A stretch of DNA of 64,000 nt, taken from the NCBI RefSeq assembly GCF_900156415.1, contig NZ_FTNM01000003.1, forward strand, positions 434,001-498,000, read 5' to 3'. Under the pieces are notes generated by a model, which worked only from the letters and a program-made list of their open reading frames with translations, was not told where the DNA came from and did not search any database. The DNA comes from Pontibacter lucknowensis. GTDB lineage: Bacteria > Bacteroidota > Bacteroidia > Cytophagales > Hymenobacteraceae. The position numbers and the translations under genes are program-made. Shown here piece by piece: positions 18,134 through 24,800 of the stretch. Within the stretch, counting starts at the first letter, position 1, and each line of letters opens with the position of its first letter.

Positions 18134-18592
18134 TTAATGCTTCGCTTCCAGTCCGTAATGCTCCAGGCTCTCCCAGGACTGGTTCGTTCGCATAAATTGC
18201 CCAGTTCCAAAAGCGACTTCTTTGCCCTTTTCATTGTACAAGGTCGCCTCTGCCACAAACAGGTTTTTGCTGACTGAGCGAACGGTACCGACCGCTTTGA
18301 GTGAGCCGCTTGTAACGGGTCTGGTCAAATTGATCTGGAAAGAGAAAGTGACGATAAACACATCCGTCACCAGCGAAGCCACTGCAAAATAGGCGGCATC
18401 ATCGAGCAGCTTGAAGTAAGTCGCTCCGTGTATGGCCTGCGCTCCGTGAAAATACTTTGGATCGACGGGCAGTGTGATTTCGGACTTGCTATGCGACACT
18501 TCGATGCTGCTGCCACTGAACAGTTGCTGTACATTGGCGCTTAGGTATAGCCTTTCCAGTTTCCGGTGATGCGCTTCAGATTTGGTTGACAT
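18134..18592 (-). CDS. PaaI-type hotdog thioesterase
   Basis: The 152-residue protein has the hotdog fold of PaaI-like acyl-CoA thioesterases: the HGAQAIHGATYFKLLDDAAYFAVAS helix with conserved H-G and D, and the sheet strand FIVTFSFQINLTRPV. The likely role is hydrolysis of small or aromatic acyl-CoA thioesters, but the substrate is unknown. The ATG at 18592 was chosen; an in-frame TTG at 18610 overlaps a TATACTTG sequence resembling a -7 promoter element. It stands alone between two plus-strand units. Confidence 0.85.
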   Translation of the reverse strand: MSTKSEAHHRKLERLYLSANVQQLFSGSSIEVSHSKSEITLPVDPKYFHGAQAIHGATYFKLLDDAAYFAVASLVTDVFIVTFSFQINLTRPVTSGSLKAVGTVRSVSKNLFVAEATLYNEKGKEVAFGTGQFMRTNQSWESLEHYGLEAKH

Positions 18593-18799
18593 GCGGTGTT
18601 TTTTGTGCAAGTATACGCAATGCTACTCAGGCGATTGAGCATTTATAGAAGAAAGAAAAGGCAGTGATTGCAGGAATGTTAGTATATTCGCTTGTCGCAG
18701 GTATAGCTGAACAAGTTGCGATGGATATGGAATGGAGTTGCCTTTTCATTGTTCACTTGCTGTACATAAGCATAAACAGAGTAAAAATAGAACACCATT

Positions 18800-19141
18800 A
18801 TGTCAGATGAATTGAAACAGTGTCCGAAATGTAGCTCACCTTACGGATACGCCATGAGCCAAGAGCTTTATGCCTGCCCGGAGTGCGGCAATGAGTGGAA
18901 TCCGAATGAAGTGGTAGAAGAAGCAGGCTTGAAAGTGGTGGATGCGAACGGTAATGTTCTTCAGGATGGCGATTCCGTTGTTGTTATCAAAGACCTTCCA
19001 GTAAAAGGCGCTCCTAAGCCGGTGAAGGCTGGAACCAAAGTAAAGAACATACGCCTGACTGATGGTGATCATAACATCGACTGCAAAATCGATGGCTTTG
19101 GCTCTATGGGGCTTAAATCAGAGTTTGTAAGAAAGGCTTAA
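18800..19141 (+). CDS. phnA: PhnA/YjdM family zinc-ribbon protein
   Basis: A 113-residue protein with an N-terminal zinc ribbon (C8, C11, C26, C29 in CPKC and CPEC) and a C-terminal beta-barrel PhnA domain ([24 protein letters not shown] strand, [19 protein letters not shown]). The family name comes from a supposed role in phosphonate use; the E. coli homologue YjdM is not needed for C-P lyase and its true role is unsettled. No phosphonate genes are nearby. Confidence 0.93.
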   Translation: MSDELKQCPKCSSPYGYAMSQELYACPECGNEWNPNEVVEEAGLKVVDANGNVLQDGDSVVVIKDLPVKGAPKPVKAGTKVKNIRLTDGDHNIDCKIDGFGSMGLKSEFVRKA

Positions 19142-19316
19142 ACAGTTTGGTCTGTTGCTGGGCAGGGGCAGCATTGTATGGTAGATATCATCACCGAAAT
19201 AGACATTAACAGACCACTTTTTGAAGTGTTGGCTGCGGAAGGCCAATAACAAGGATTTGAAAAAGCTAAAGGAAATCCTGGAAAACAGATAGCTAGGTAA
19301 TTTTTGCAAAGCTGCT

Positions 19317-19712
19317 ATGACGATGAAATATCCCTATAGCCCCGGTATCAACCACATTGAGTTTTGGGTGAAAGACCTGGAAACGTCAATGCTTTTTTAC
19401 GGGGAGCTATTCCCGATGATCGGTTGGTATGCGCTCAACGAAACCTCTTTTAGCTGTGGCCAGCACGAAATCTACTTCAAGCAAATGCCGGTTGAGTTTT
19501 GTGACAGCCTGGGTGTGCGGCATATCTGCTTTCATGCCATAAGCCGGGAAGTGGTTGATCAGGTAGGGGAGTGGCTTCGGAAGCAAAATGCTGCTATTAT
19601 ACGCGGTCCGCAGGGGATGCCGCACTACAGTGCAAGTTACTATACCGTCGATTTCCGTGACCCGAATGGCTTCGTGCTGGAAGTAGCTTACACCCCTGAA
19701 ATCAAGTTATAG
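19317..19712 (+). CDS. VOC family protein (glyoxalase/dioxygenase fold)
   Basis: A 131-residue protein with two betaalphabetabetabeta modules: INHIEFWVKDLETSMLFYGELFPMIGW at the start and VRHICFHAISREVVDQ plus YYTVDFRDPNGFVLEVAYTP at the end. The metal-ligand pattern His/Glu (H in NHIEF, E in VLEV) is present. Family members include lactoylglutathione lyase, fosfomycin resistance proteins and dioxygenases; the substrate cannot be told. The ATG at 19317 could be replaced by the ATG two codons later. Confidence 0.85.
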   Translation: MTMKYPYSPGINHIEFWVKDLETSMLFYGELFPMIGWYALNETSFSCGQHEIYFKQMPVEFCDSLGVRHICFHAISREVVDQVGEWLRKQNAAIIRGPQGMPHYSASYYTVDFRDPNGFVLEVAYTPEIKL

Positions 19713-19743
19713 AACGGATTCGGCAGCAGCGTAAAAAAACAAA

Positions 19744-19769
19744 GGCAGCTAGTGCTAGCTGCCCGTTTT
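19744..19769 (+). terminator. Rho-independent terminator after the VOC gene
   Basis: GGCAGCTAG at 19744-19752 and CTAGCTGCC at 19755-19763 form a perfect hairpin followed by CGTTTTT. A run of seven A just upstream may let it also serve the converging HD-domain gene. Confidence 0.85.
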
Positions 19770-19859
19770 TCATAGTTATATTTTGTGCTATGAACTCCTT
19801 ATACTCCTAATCCAAAACTATGTTGTGGCTAGGTCAGAAATTATTGTTTAGCTACTTTT

Positions 19860-20483
19860 TTACCGGGCAGGCATGCTTTGTCTTACGGTCGTAGTACAGA
19901 TGCCTGCGGCCTCCATTTTCAGAATGGCCATTTCCTCTATCAAGGCTCTGAACTCCTCCAGCCCTTTGTCAAACGAGGTATGGCGGCCCATCAGGAAAAC
20001 GAACTCCCGTTCGATCTCAATCCAGGTGCTGATGTCGGCGTGGTTGTGCTGAATCTGCACCTCTAATTTGTCGAGAGCATTGGCTACTTTTGCCTCGTAC
20101 GTTTCCTTTTCTTCAAACTCATACCACAGGTCATAGATCTCCTGGCCGGTTGATTCGCGCAACTGGTCCCGCAGGTTGAGAATGGCTTGCTGTTCACGCT
20201 GCTGCTTTAGCAGTTTGGTTTCCTCATTCACAATGTCGAAAGCAGGCACATCACCGGATTCGGCCTCTACCAGGTCATGAATGATGATCATTTTGAGCAG
20301 CCTGGCCATGTCAACTCGCTGCTCCAGGTATGGCTCCAGCAGGACAGCCATCAGGCTCATGCGCCAGGTATGTTCCGCCACGCTCTCCTGCCTGCCATTG
20401 GAAAGCCAGCTATGGCGCATCTCAAATTTGATCTTTTCTGCCAGGGTTAGTACCTCCAGCACTTTTGCAAGGTTCTCTTTCAT
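19860..20483 (-). CDS. HD-domain hydrolase, YfbR/HDDC2-like
   Basis: The 207-residue protein carries the HD metal site: H38 in AEHTWR, H69-D70 in IIHDLVEAESGDVPAFD, and a later aspartate in the NALDKLEVQIQH helix. This arrangement is that of 5'-deoxynucleotidases (YfbR, HDDC2), which dephosphorylate dNMPs. The C-terminal 40 residues go beyond the catalytic core. The ATG at 20483 is preferred, since the in-frame TTG at 20504 lies in the -7 element TATTTTTG. It lies close downstream of the acyl-CoA thioesterase gene but has its own promoter element. Confidence 0.87.
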   Translation of the reverse strand: MKENLAKVLEVLTLAEKIKFEMRHSWLSNGRQESVAEHTWRMSLMAVLLEPYLEQRVDMARLLKMIIIHDLVEAESGDVPAFDIVNEETKLLKQQREQQAILNLRDQLRESTGQEIYDLWYEFEEKETYEAKVANALDKLEVQIQHNHADISTWIEIEREFVFLMGRHTSFDKGLEEFRALIEEMAILKMEAAGICTTTVRQSMPAR

Positions 20484-20501
20484 AGGTGGTATTTTGTGCT
20501 G

Positions 20502-20509
20502 CAAAAATA
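20502..20509 (-). promoter_or_regulatory. -7 promoter element for the HD-domain gene
   Basis: On the minus strand this reads TATTTTTG, a TAnnTTTG match about 19 bases before the chosen ATG. It falls just downstream of the thioesterase stop at 20515. Confidence 0.5.
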
Positions 20510-20514
20510 AGATT

Positions 20515-21027
20515 TTATTTTTCTAATGCAGCCACTGCAGCCAAACGCAGCTCTCTTACACGGTCTTCGAAGTACTCCGAAGGCTTTCCTTCTCCCAGTA
20601 CAGCCACTTTGCCAAACAGCTCAGTCAATTCCTCGCTGTGCTCAGCTTTCTGGCCCTTACGGATGTCGATGTAGGCGAAGCGCGTCCATATGACAGAAAT
20701 GATCGCTCCTGTTTCAGGGTCCACCATCTGGCCCTCCATCATCAGGTCGGAGCCGCTGTACCAGCGCAGGCAGGTTTTGATCGTAACCGTTTCCATGAAC
20801 TTCACTTCACGCAGGTAGGCGATCTGATTAGAGGCGACCACCCAAGCTTTGCCCGTCGTTTTACCCATGGCATAGATGTCCAGGCCATAGTTGTCGCGCA
20901 GCTGATCTTCCCTGGCGTTTAGGTAATAGTCAATATAACGTCCGTTGTTCAGGTGGCCGAAAGGGTCGCAGTCCTCAAAGCGGATCAGTGCCTTGCTTTC
21001 CAGAATTTTGCTATAATTTTTTTCCAT
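20515..21027 (-). CDS. Acyl-CoA thioesterase, 4HBT hotdog family
   Basis: The 170-residue protein has the 4-hydroxybenzoyl-CoA thioesterase-type hotdog motif: F-E-D-C-D21-P-F-G-H25-L-N-N near the start, with the usual catalytic Asp, then VVASNQIAYLREVKFMETVTI and ISVIWTRFAYIDIRKG. It probably hydrolyses acyl-CoA or acyl-ACP. The TetR gene lies 50 bases upstream on the same strand; between them is a palindrome that matches the one in the tetR promoter, so this enzyme is probably under that regulator. Confidence 0.85.
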   Translation of the reverse strand: MEKNYSKILESKALIRFEDCDPFGHLNNGRYIDYYLNAREDQLRDNYGLDIYAMGKTTGKAWVVASNQIAYLREVKFMETVTIKTCLRWYSGSDLMMEGQMVDPETGAIISVIWTRFAYIDIRKGQKAEHSEELTELFGKVAVLGEGKPSEYFEDRVRELRLAAVAALEK

Positions 21028-21044
21028 AATGAATAGTATAAAAA

Positions 21045-21063
21045 AGACCGAATGGTTTATTTT
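21045..21063. promoter_or_regulatory. Putative TetR operator, thioesterase promoter
   Basis: AGACCGAATGGTTTATTTT differs at only two positions from the inverted copy at 21703-21721 in front of tetR. The core ACC-N4-GGT is a dyad typical of TetR-family operators. It lies 18-36 bases upstream of the thioesterase ATG. Confidence 0.65.
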
Positions 21064-21077
21064 TGATTAAAAAAATA

Positions 21078-21686
21078 TCAGGTTTGCAATTCAGACGCGA
21101 GCATATGCTCTAGCTGTGAAATTACCGTGTTGAGATATTTGTTGTCGCCGTATGCTTTTGAAAGCATGATGCCGCCTTCAACCATGCTCACAAACAGAAT
21201 AGAAAATCTCTGTGGGTCTGTTTCAGGTCTGAATTCTCCCCGGTCTATACCTTGCAGCACAATGTTGGCAACCGCTTTGTGCAGACGGTTGAGCACTTTA
21301 ACTACACTAGCCCTTAAAAGCGGGTTGGTGTCGTCCGCTTCTACTGCTGTGTTCAAAACAGGGCAGCCACCTTGTACAGGAGGCGAGAAAAGGTAGGTTT
21401 TATAGAATTGCAGAATCGCCTTCAACTTATCCGAAGCGCTTTCTTTAGCTGCTATCCGTTCCCCGATCATCCGGGTGATGATACCGGCAGCATGTTCAAA
21501 GGCAGCCAGGGCAATCTCTTCCTTGCTCTCAAAATGTCCGTAGATGCCTCCTTTCGTCAGCCCAGTGGCAGTCATGATATCCTGCATCGACGTGCCGGCA
21601 TAGCCCATCTGATTGAACAGAGGGGCAGATCGCTCTATGATGAGCTGGCGTGTGCGTTCTGCTTTAGATAAGGTTGTCTGCATCAT
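21078..21686 (-). CDS. TetR/AcrR family transcriptional regulator
   Basis: The 202-residue protein has an N-terminal TetR helix-turn-helix (TRQLIIERSAPLFNQMGYAGTSMQDIMTATGLTKGGIYGHFESKEEI, residues about 10-55) and a helical ligand-binding domain with PPVQGGCPVLNTAVEADDTNPLLR, a pattern shared with AcrR/NemR-like regulators that often sense electrophiles or acyl compounds. It probably represses itself and the neighbouring thioesterase gene through the paired operators at 21045 and 21703. The ligand is unknown. The start MMQTT has two adjacent ATGs; either is possible. Confidence 0.93.
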   Translation of the reverse strand: MMQTTLSKAERTRQLIIERSAPLFNQMGYAGTSMQDIMTATGLTKGGIYGHFESKEEIALAAFEHAAGIITRMIGERIAAKESASDKLKAILQFYKTYLFSPPVQGGCPVLNTAVEADDTNPLLRASVVKVLNRLHKAVANIVLQGIDRGEFRPETDPQRFSILFVSMVEGGIMLSKAYGDNKYLNTVISQLEHMLASELQT

Positions 21687-21702
21687 TCAGAATTGAATAC
21701 GC

Positions 21703-21721
21703 AAAATAAACCAATCGGTTT
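21703..21721. promoter_or_regulatory. Putative TetR operator, tetR promoter
   Basis: AAAATAAACCAATCGGTTT contains the dyad AACC-N4-GGTT and is an inverted near-copy of the site at 21045-21063. It lies 17-35 bases upstream of the TetR start, which fits autorepression. Confidence 0.7.
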
Positions 21722-21740
21722 TTAATTTCCAAATTGTGGC

Positions 21741-22706
21741 CTACCAATCCGGTTTGGTAGGATCAGGCTTGCGTGTCGCTTTTTTGGGGAGTTGCTGGAT
21801 GTACTGTTGCTCTGCGCTGCGCATCGCCTCCAGCATCAGCCGTGCCTTTTCGGGGTTGATGTTGAGCTGCTGCAGTCGGTTGTTCCGGGTTTGCGCTCTT
21901 TGTTCGGCATCAGAGAGAGGTTCTCCACTGCGGCTTCGCTCTGGTCGGCTCGGGTCAAATTGGCTGTCAGGGTTCATGCCCTGCGTATCGCCGGGCTGCT
22001 GCCCACTTGTTTCCGTTTTTTCGGACTGTTTGTCACTGCCGTCTTTATCTGGCTGCTGACCTCCTCCTTGTTCCTGTTGCTGCCCCTGGTCGTCACGCTC
22101 TGGCTTGTCTACCTCTGCTTCCTGGTCCCCTTCGCTGTCGGGGTTTTTGCGTGGTTGCTCTGCCTGCTCTTCCTCCTCCGGTTTTTGCTGCTGCGGCTTA
22201 GGCTGGTTCTGGGCAGGCTGCTGGTCTGCAGGGAATTGATCGTCCTCTTCATCCGTCTGAGCCAGGTCCGGACGCTGTTCCAGAAGTTTTTTGATCAACT
22301 CGTAGTTATACCTGGCCGCCTCGTTTCCGGGCTCCACGATCAGTGTCTGACGGAAATAGGAGAGGGCCTGCCTGTATTTTCTGCTTTGAGAGGAGATGGC
22401 ACCGAGTTGAAGCAGCGATACCGCCTTGATGTGGCGGGTGGCGTGGTTGGCCAGCAGGGTGTACTGCTGCTGGGCTTTCTGCAATTCGCCCAGCCGGAAG
22501 TAGGCGTGTCCCAGGTTAAGCCGTACCTGATCATCCTGTACGTCAAGATCCTCCAGCAGGTACTCGTATGAAGCCACTGCTTCTATGTAATCTCCCCGTT
22601 TGTAGGCTGTCGCTGCCAGGTCTGCATGCTCGTTCATGAGCGAGATGGTACGCAGCCCCCCCGACAGAAATCCGATAAATAATATGGCAGCCAGAAAAGC
22701 TTTCAT
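21741..22706 (-). CDS. batC: TPR protein, BatC-like
   Basis: The 321-residue protein has an N-terminal membrane anchor or signal (residues 1-20), then three to four tetratricopeptide-like helical pairs (TAYKRGDYIEAVASYEYLL, QVRLNLGHAYFRLGELQKAQQQY, AISSQSRKYRQALSYFRQTL). A long Gln/Glu/Asp/Pro-rich low-complexity stretch follows at about 150-265, then a C-terminal helix (NINPEKARLMLEAMRSAEQQYIQQLPKK). This is the architecture of BatC/BatE from Bacteroides aerotolerance operons, proteins proposed to act in the periplasm with VWA partners. Its ATG overlaps the batB-like stop by four bases. Confidence 0.85.
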   Translation of the reverse strand: MKAFLAAILFIGFLSGGLRTISLMNEHADLAATAYKRGDYIEAVASYEYLLEDLDVQDDQVRLNLGHAYFRLGELQKAQQQYTLLANHATRHIKAVSLLQLGAISSQSRKYRQALSYFRQTLIVEPGNEAARYNYELIKKLLEQRPDLAQTDEEDDQFPADQQPAQNQPKPQQQKPEEEEQAEQPRKNPDSEGDQEAEVDKPERDDQGQQQEQGGGQQPDKDGSDKQSEKTETSGQQPGDTQGMNPDSQFDPSRPERSRSGEPLSDAEQRAQTRNNRLQQLNINPEKARLMLEAMRSAEQQYIQQLPKKATRKPDPTKPDW

Positions 22707-23674
22707 ATTCTGAGCAGTTTAACGGTGATCAGCACATCCAGCAGTATAAGCAGCAGGGCCAGCGCAAGCGGATAGATGTACTTATTGGCAGTTACATCAA
22801 TGGTTTTGCTTTCGCGGAGTTCGCCTTCTATGTTATTGATGGCGTTGATTAGTCGGCTCACCTCACTGATGCGGCCGTTTACTTCAAAGTACTCACCATC
22901 GGTAGCCTCGGCCAGCTGCTCCAGCCCTTCGGGATGCAAGCGGGTGATAACAGGATTGCCCTGCTGGTCCTTTTTGAAGGAGTTGCCAACTGGTATCTGG
23001 GAGCCGTCAGTAGTGCCGATGCCCAAAGCAAACACCCGTATGTTCTGCTCACGCAGCCTGTCAGCCCAGTCGGAGGTACGGCCTCCAAAATCCTCCCCAT
23101 CACTGATCAGCACCAGGATGCGGGCTTTTTGCTCACTCACCTCAGGCGACGCCGCCTGCCCGAATTTCTGAGACACAATTTCCAGCACAGGTATAAAGCT
23201 GGTCCCGCCGTGTGGCAACAGACCGGTGCGCAGGGTTTGAGTATAAAGGGTGAGCGCCTGTTGATCGTAGGTAAGCGGACTTTGCAGGTAGGCCTCAGAA
23301 TCAAATACGATCAGGCCGATGCGGTCCGAGTTGAAGCGGCTGATCAGCCTGATGATGTCGCGCTTGGCCCGTTCCAGTCGGGAAGGCTGCACATCATTGG
23401 CGTCCATGGAGGCCGAAAGGTCCACGGCGATGTAAATGTCTTTGCCAATGGTTTTGATCTCCTTTTTCATCGCCCCGAACGATGGCCCGAGTATCGCAAT
23501 GATCAGCAGCACCACATAGGCGTGTCGCAGCACAAACTTCACCCACACACCGTGCGGGCGCTGTCCAAAAAAGGCAGACACCTTCCGCACCCGCCACAGA
23601 TAGCCCACGTACAGTCCCATAAAGAGAATGCCGAACAGTATTTCAAGCAGTGTTAAAGTTTGGTACCAGGTCAT
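22703..23674 (-). CDS. batB: VWA-domain membrane protein, BatB-like
   Basis: The 323-residue protein has a transmembrane helix near residues 8-26, another near 51-66, a von Willebrand A domain with the MIDAS motif D85-L-S-A-S, and a C-terminal helix (YPLALALLLILLDVLITV). BatA and BatB are paired VWA proteins in Bat operons. Here only one VWA gene is followed by batC, and no MoxR ATPase, batA, batD or batE is in the window, so the cluster is reduced. The ATG at 23674 is chosen because the in-frame TTG at 23707 lies in a TATATTTG promoter element. Confidence 0.87.
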   Translation of the reverse strand: MTWYQTLTLLEILFGILFMGLYVGYLWRVRKVSAFFGQRPHGVWVKFVLRHAYVVLLIIAILGPSFGAMKKEIKTIGKDIYIAVDLSASMDANDVQPSRLERAKRDIIRLISRFNSDRIGLIVFDSEAYLQSPLTYDQQALTLYTQTLRTGLLPHGGTSFIPVLEIVSQKFGQAASPEVSEQKARILVLISDGEDFGGRTSDWADRLREQNIRVFALGIGTTDGSQIPVGNSFKKDQQGNPVITRLHPEGLEQLAEATDGEYFEVNGRISEVSRLINAINNIEGELRESKTIDVTANKYIYPLALALLLILLDVLITVKLLRI

Positions 23675-23704
23675 GTTGTGCAGGTTCAGGCCAACGCCCG
23701 ATGA

Positions 23705-23712
23705 CAAATATA
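23705..23712 (-). promoter_or_regulatory. -7 promoter element for batB-batC
   Basis: On the minus strand this reads TATATTTG, a perfect TAnnTTTG match about 31 bases before the batB ATG. It suggests that the operon starts here rather than with a missing batA. Confidence 0.55.
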
Positions 23713-23938
23713 AGAAAGGAAAGCCAATGTAAGGGGTTTTTGAGGCACCTTGTCGGTAGATACAGGTATAGCAGGAAGGGGAGGCAAGAGGTGGGAAGGT
23801 GAGAAGACGACAATGCTCTAAAATTTTTTCTGAAAATTTCGTCTCAGAAAGCTGAATAGAATCAAGTAGTTAGTTTTCGAAAAGGGAGTCTAGAGGTATG
23901 CCAGGCGGGTTTGTTTGCTAAAATTTTGGTGAGTGCTA

Positions 23939-23969
23939 TTGTGTGGGCAAATTTAATGTAGTATGTTTG
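23939..23969 (+). promoter_or_regulatory. Promoter of tRNA-Ser
   Basis: TTG at 23939-23941, a 20-base spacer and TATGTTTG at 23962-23969 form a Bacteroidota housekeeping promoter. Transcription would start about 20 bases before the mature tRNA. Confidence 0.75.
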
Positions 23970-23994
23970 CAATCTCTTCAGCAGGGAGAGACCC

Positions 23995-24081
23995 GGAGGG
24001 GTGGGTGAGTGGCTTAAACCAGCAGTTTGCTAAACTGCCGTACTGGAAACGGTACCGGGGGTTCGAATCCCCCCTCCTCCG
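23995..24081 (+). tRNA. tRNA-Ser (anticodon GCT)
   Basis: An 87-base class II tRNA with a long variable arm. The acceptor GGAGGGG pairs with CTCCTCC (one G-U), the anticodon stem GCAGT/ACTGC holds the loop TTGCTAA (anticodon GCT), and the T-arm is GGGGG-TTCGAAT-CCCCC. The discriminator is G and CCA is not encoded. Confidence 0.97.
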
Positions 24082-24109
24082 CAAGCGAAAAAAATAAATT
24101 GAAAAAGTT

Positions 24110-24139
24110 TTGACAATTTAAATTCTTCGCTTACTTTTG
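24110..24139 (+). promoter_or_regulatory. Promoter of tRNA-Pro
   Basis: TTG at 24110-24112, a spacer of exactly 19 bases and TACTTTTG at 24132-24139 match the Bacteroidota consensus best of all sites in the window. The tRNA begins 60 bases further on, implying a 5' leader of about 50 bases. Confidence 0.85.
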
Positions 24140-24199
24140 CACCGCGTTCAACATTAACAGCGACATCAAACATCGCTAACCGGAGTTGAAAGCACAGTT

Positions 24200-24273
24200 C
24201 GGGGTGTAGCGTAGCCCGGTATCGCGCCACATTTGGGATGTGGAGGTCGTAGGTTCGAATCCTGCCACCCCGA
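24200..24273 (+). tRNA. tRNA-Pro (anticodon TGG)
   Basis: 74 bases. The acceptor CGGGGTG pairs with CACCCCG, the anticodon stem CCACA/TGTGG holds the loop TTTGGGA (anticodon TGG), and the T-arm is GTAGG-TTCGAAT-CCTGC. The discriminator is A; CCA is not encoded. Confidence 0.97.
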
Positions 24274-24276
24274 CTT

Positions 24277-24308
24277 AAAAAATTTCGGAAGCAATTCCGA
24301 AATTTTTT
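24277..24308 (+). terminator. Hairpin terminator after tRNA-Pro
   Basis: A 14-bp perfect inverted repeat (24277-24290 and 24295-24308) ends in six T. It would separate tRNA-Pro from tRNA-Arg, or be read through. Confidence 0.8.
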
Positions 24309-24343
24309 GTTTAAGGGTAGAGCTAAGCTCTCCTAAGGACGCT

Positions 24344-24417
24344 GGTCTCGTAGCTCAGCTGGATAGAGCAACTGCCTTCTAAGCAGTAGGTCTTTGGTTC
24401 GAATCCAAACGGGATCA
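24344..24417 (+). tRNA. tRNA-Arg (anticodon TCT)
   Basis: 74 bases. The acceptor GGTCTCG pairs with CGGGATC (two G-U pairs), the anticodon stem ACTGC/GCAGT holds the loop CTTCTAA (anticodon TCT), and the T-arm holds GGTTCGAATCC. The discriminator is A; CCA is not encoded. A terminator follows directly. Confidence 0.97.
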
Positions 24418-24427
24418 CTTCAGTATC

Positions 24428-24466
24428 AAGCACTTATAAGTTAAAACTTATAAGTGCTTTTTTTAT
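24428..24466 (+). terminator. Terminator after tRNA-Arg
   Basis: A 15-bp inverted repeat (arms 24428-24442 and 24445-24459, core GCACTTATAAGTT) is followed by a run of T. It marks the end of the tRNA cluster. Confidence 0.88.
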
Positions 24467-24800
24467 TTGCAGACGGTTTTAGAACTATTGATATAACCAG
24501 CTCTCTCAAAAAAACAGCTCTCTATTTCAAAATCAACATAGAAAAGATGGGTGACTATTAATATTAGAAAACTTCCTTTCATTCATCTCCCCTTTATTCC
24601 TTATCTTGAAGTTTTGCCTCCAAGAGCCAGAGGTAAAATAACAGCAGATCATTTTACAGCAAAGCACAGGACATATCTGGTGCTAATGAGGTGAGTTAGG
24701 ACTTAGACTTGAGGTTCTTTATCAGATCATCATTTAGGGCCGGAGCCACACTCTGTTGAGTGGTGCCTGATAGCATACTGACTAGATTAATACAATAATA
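24467..24800. other. AT-rich intergenic region between tRNA-Arg and the methyltransferase
   Basis: No convincing gene is present. The region should hold the promoter of the methyltransferase operon, but no TAnnTTTG site with a spaced TTG was found. On the minus strand, positions 24696-24780 read as the tail of an open frame (ending DDLIKNLKSKS) that could be a gene remnant; the evidence is too thin to call it. Confidence 0.35.

Noticed and set aside
22060-22230. Possible tandem repeat array within batC
   Set aside because: The Gln/Glu/Pro-rich segment is low-complexity coding sequence without a fixed repeat unit.
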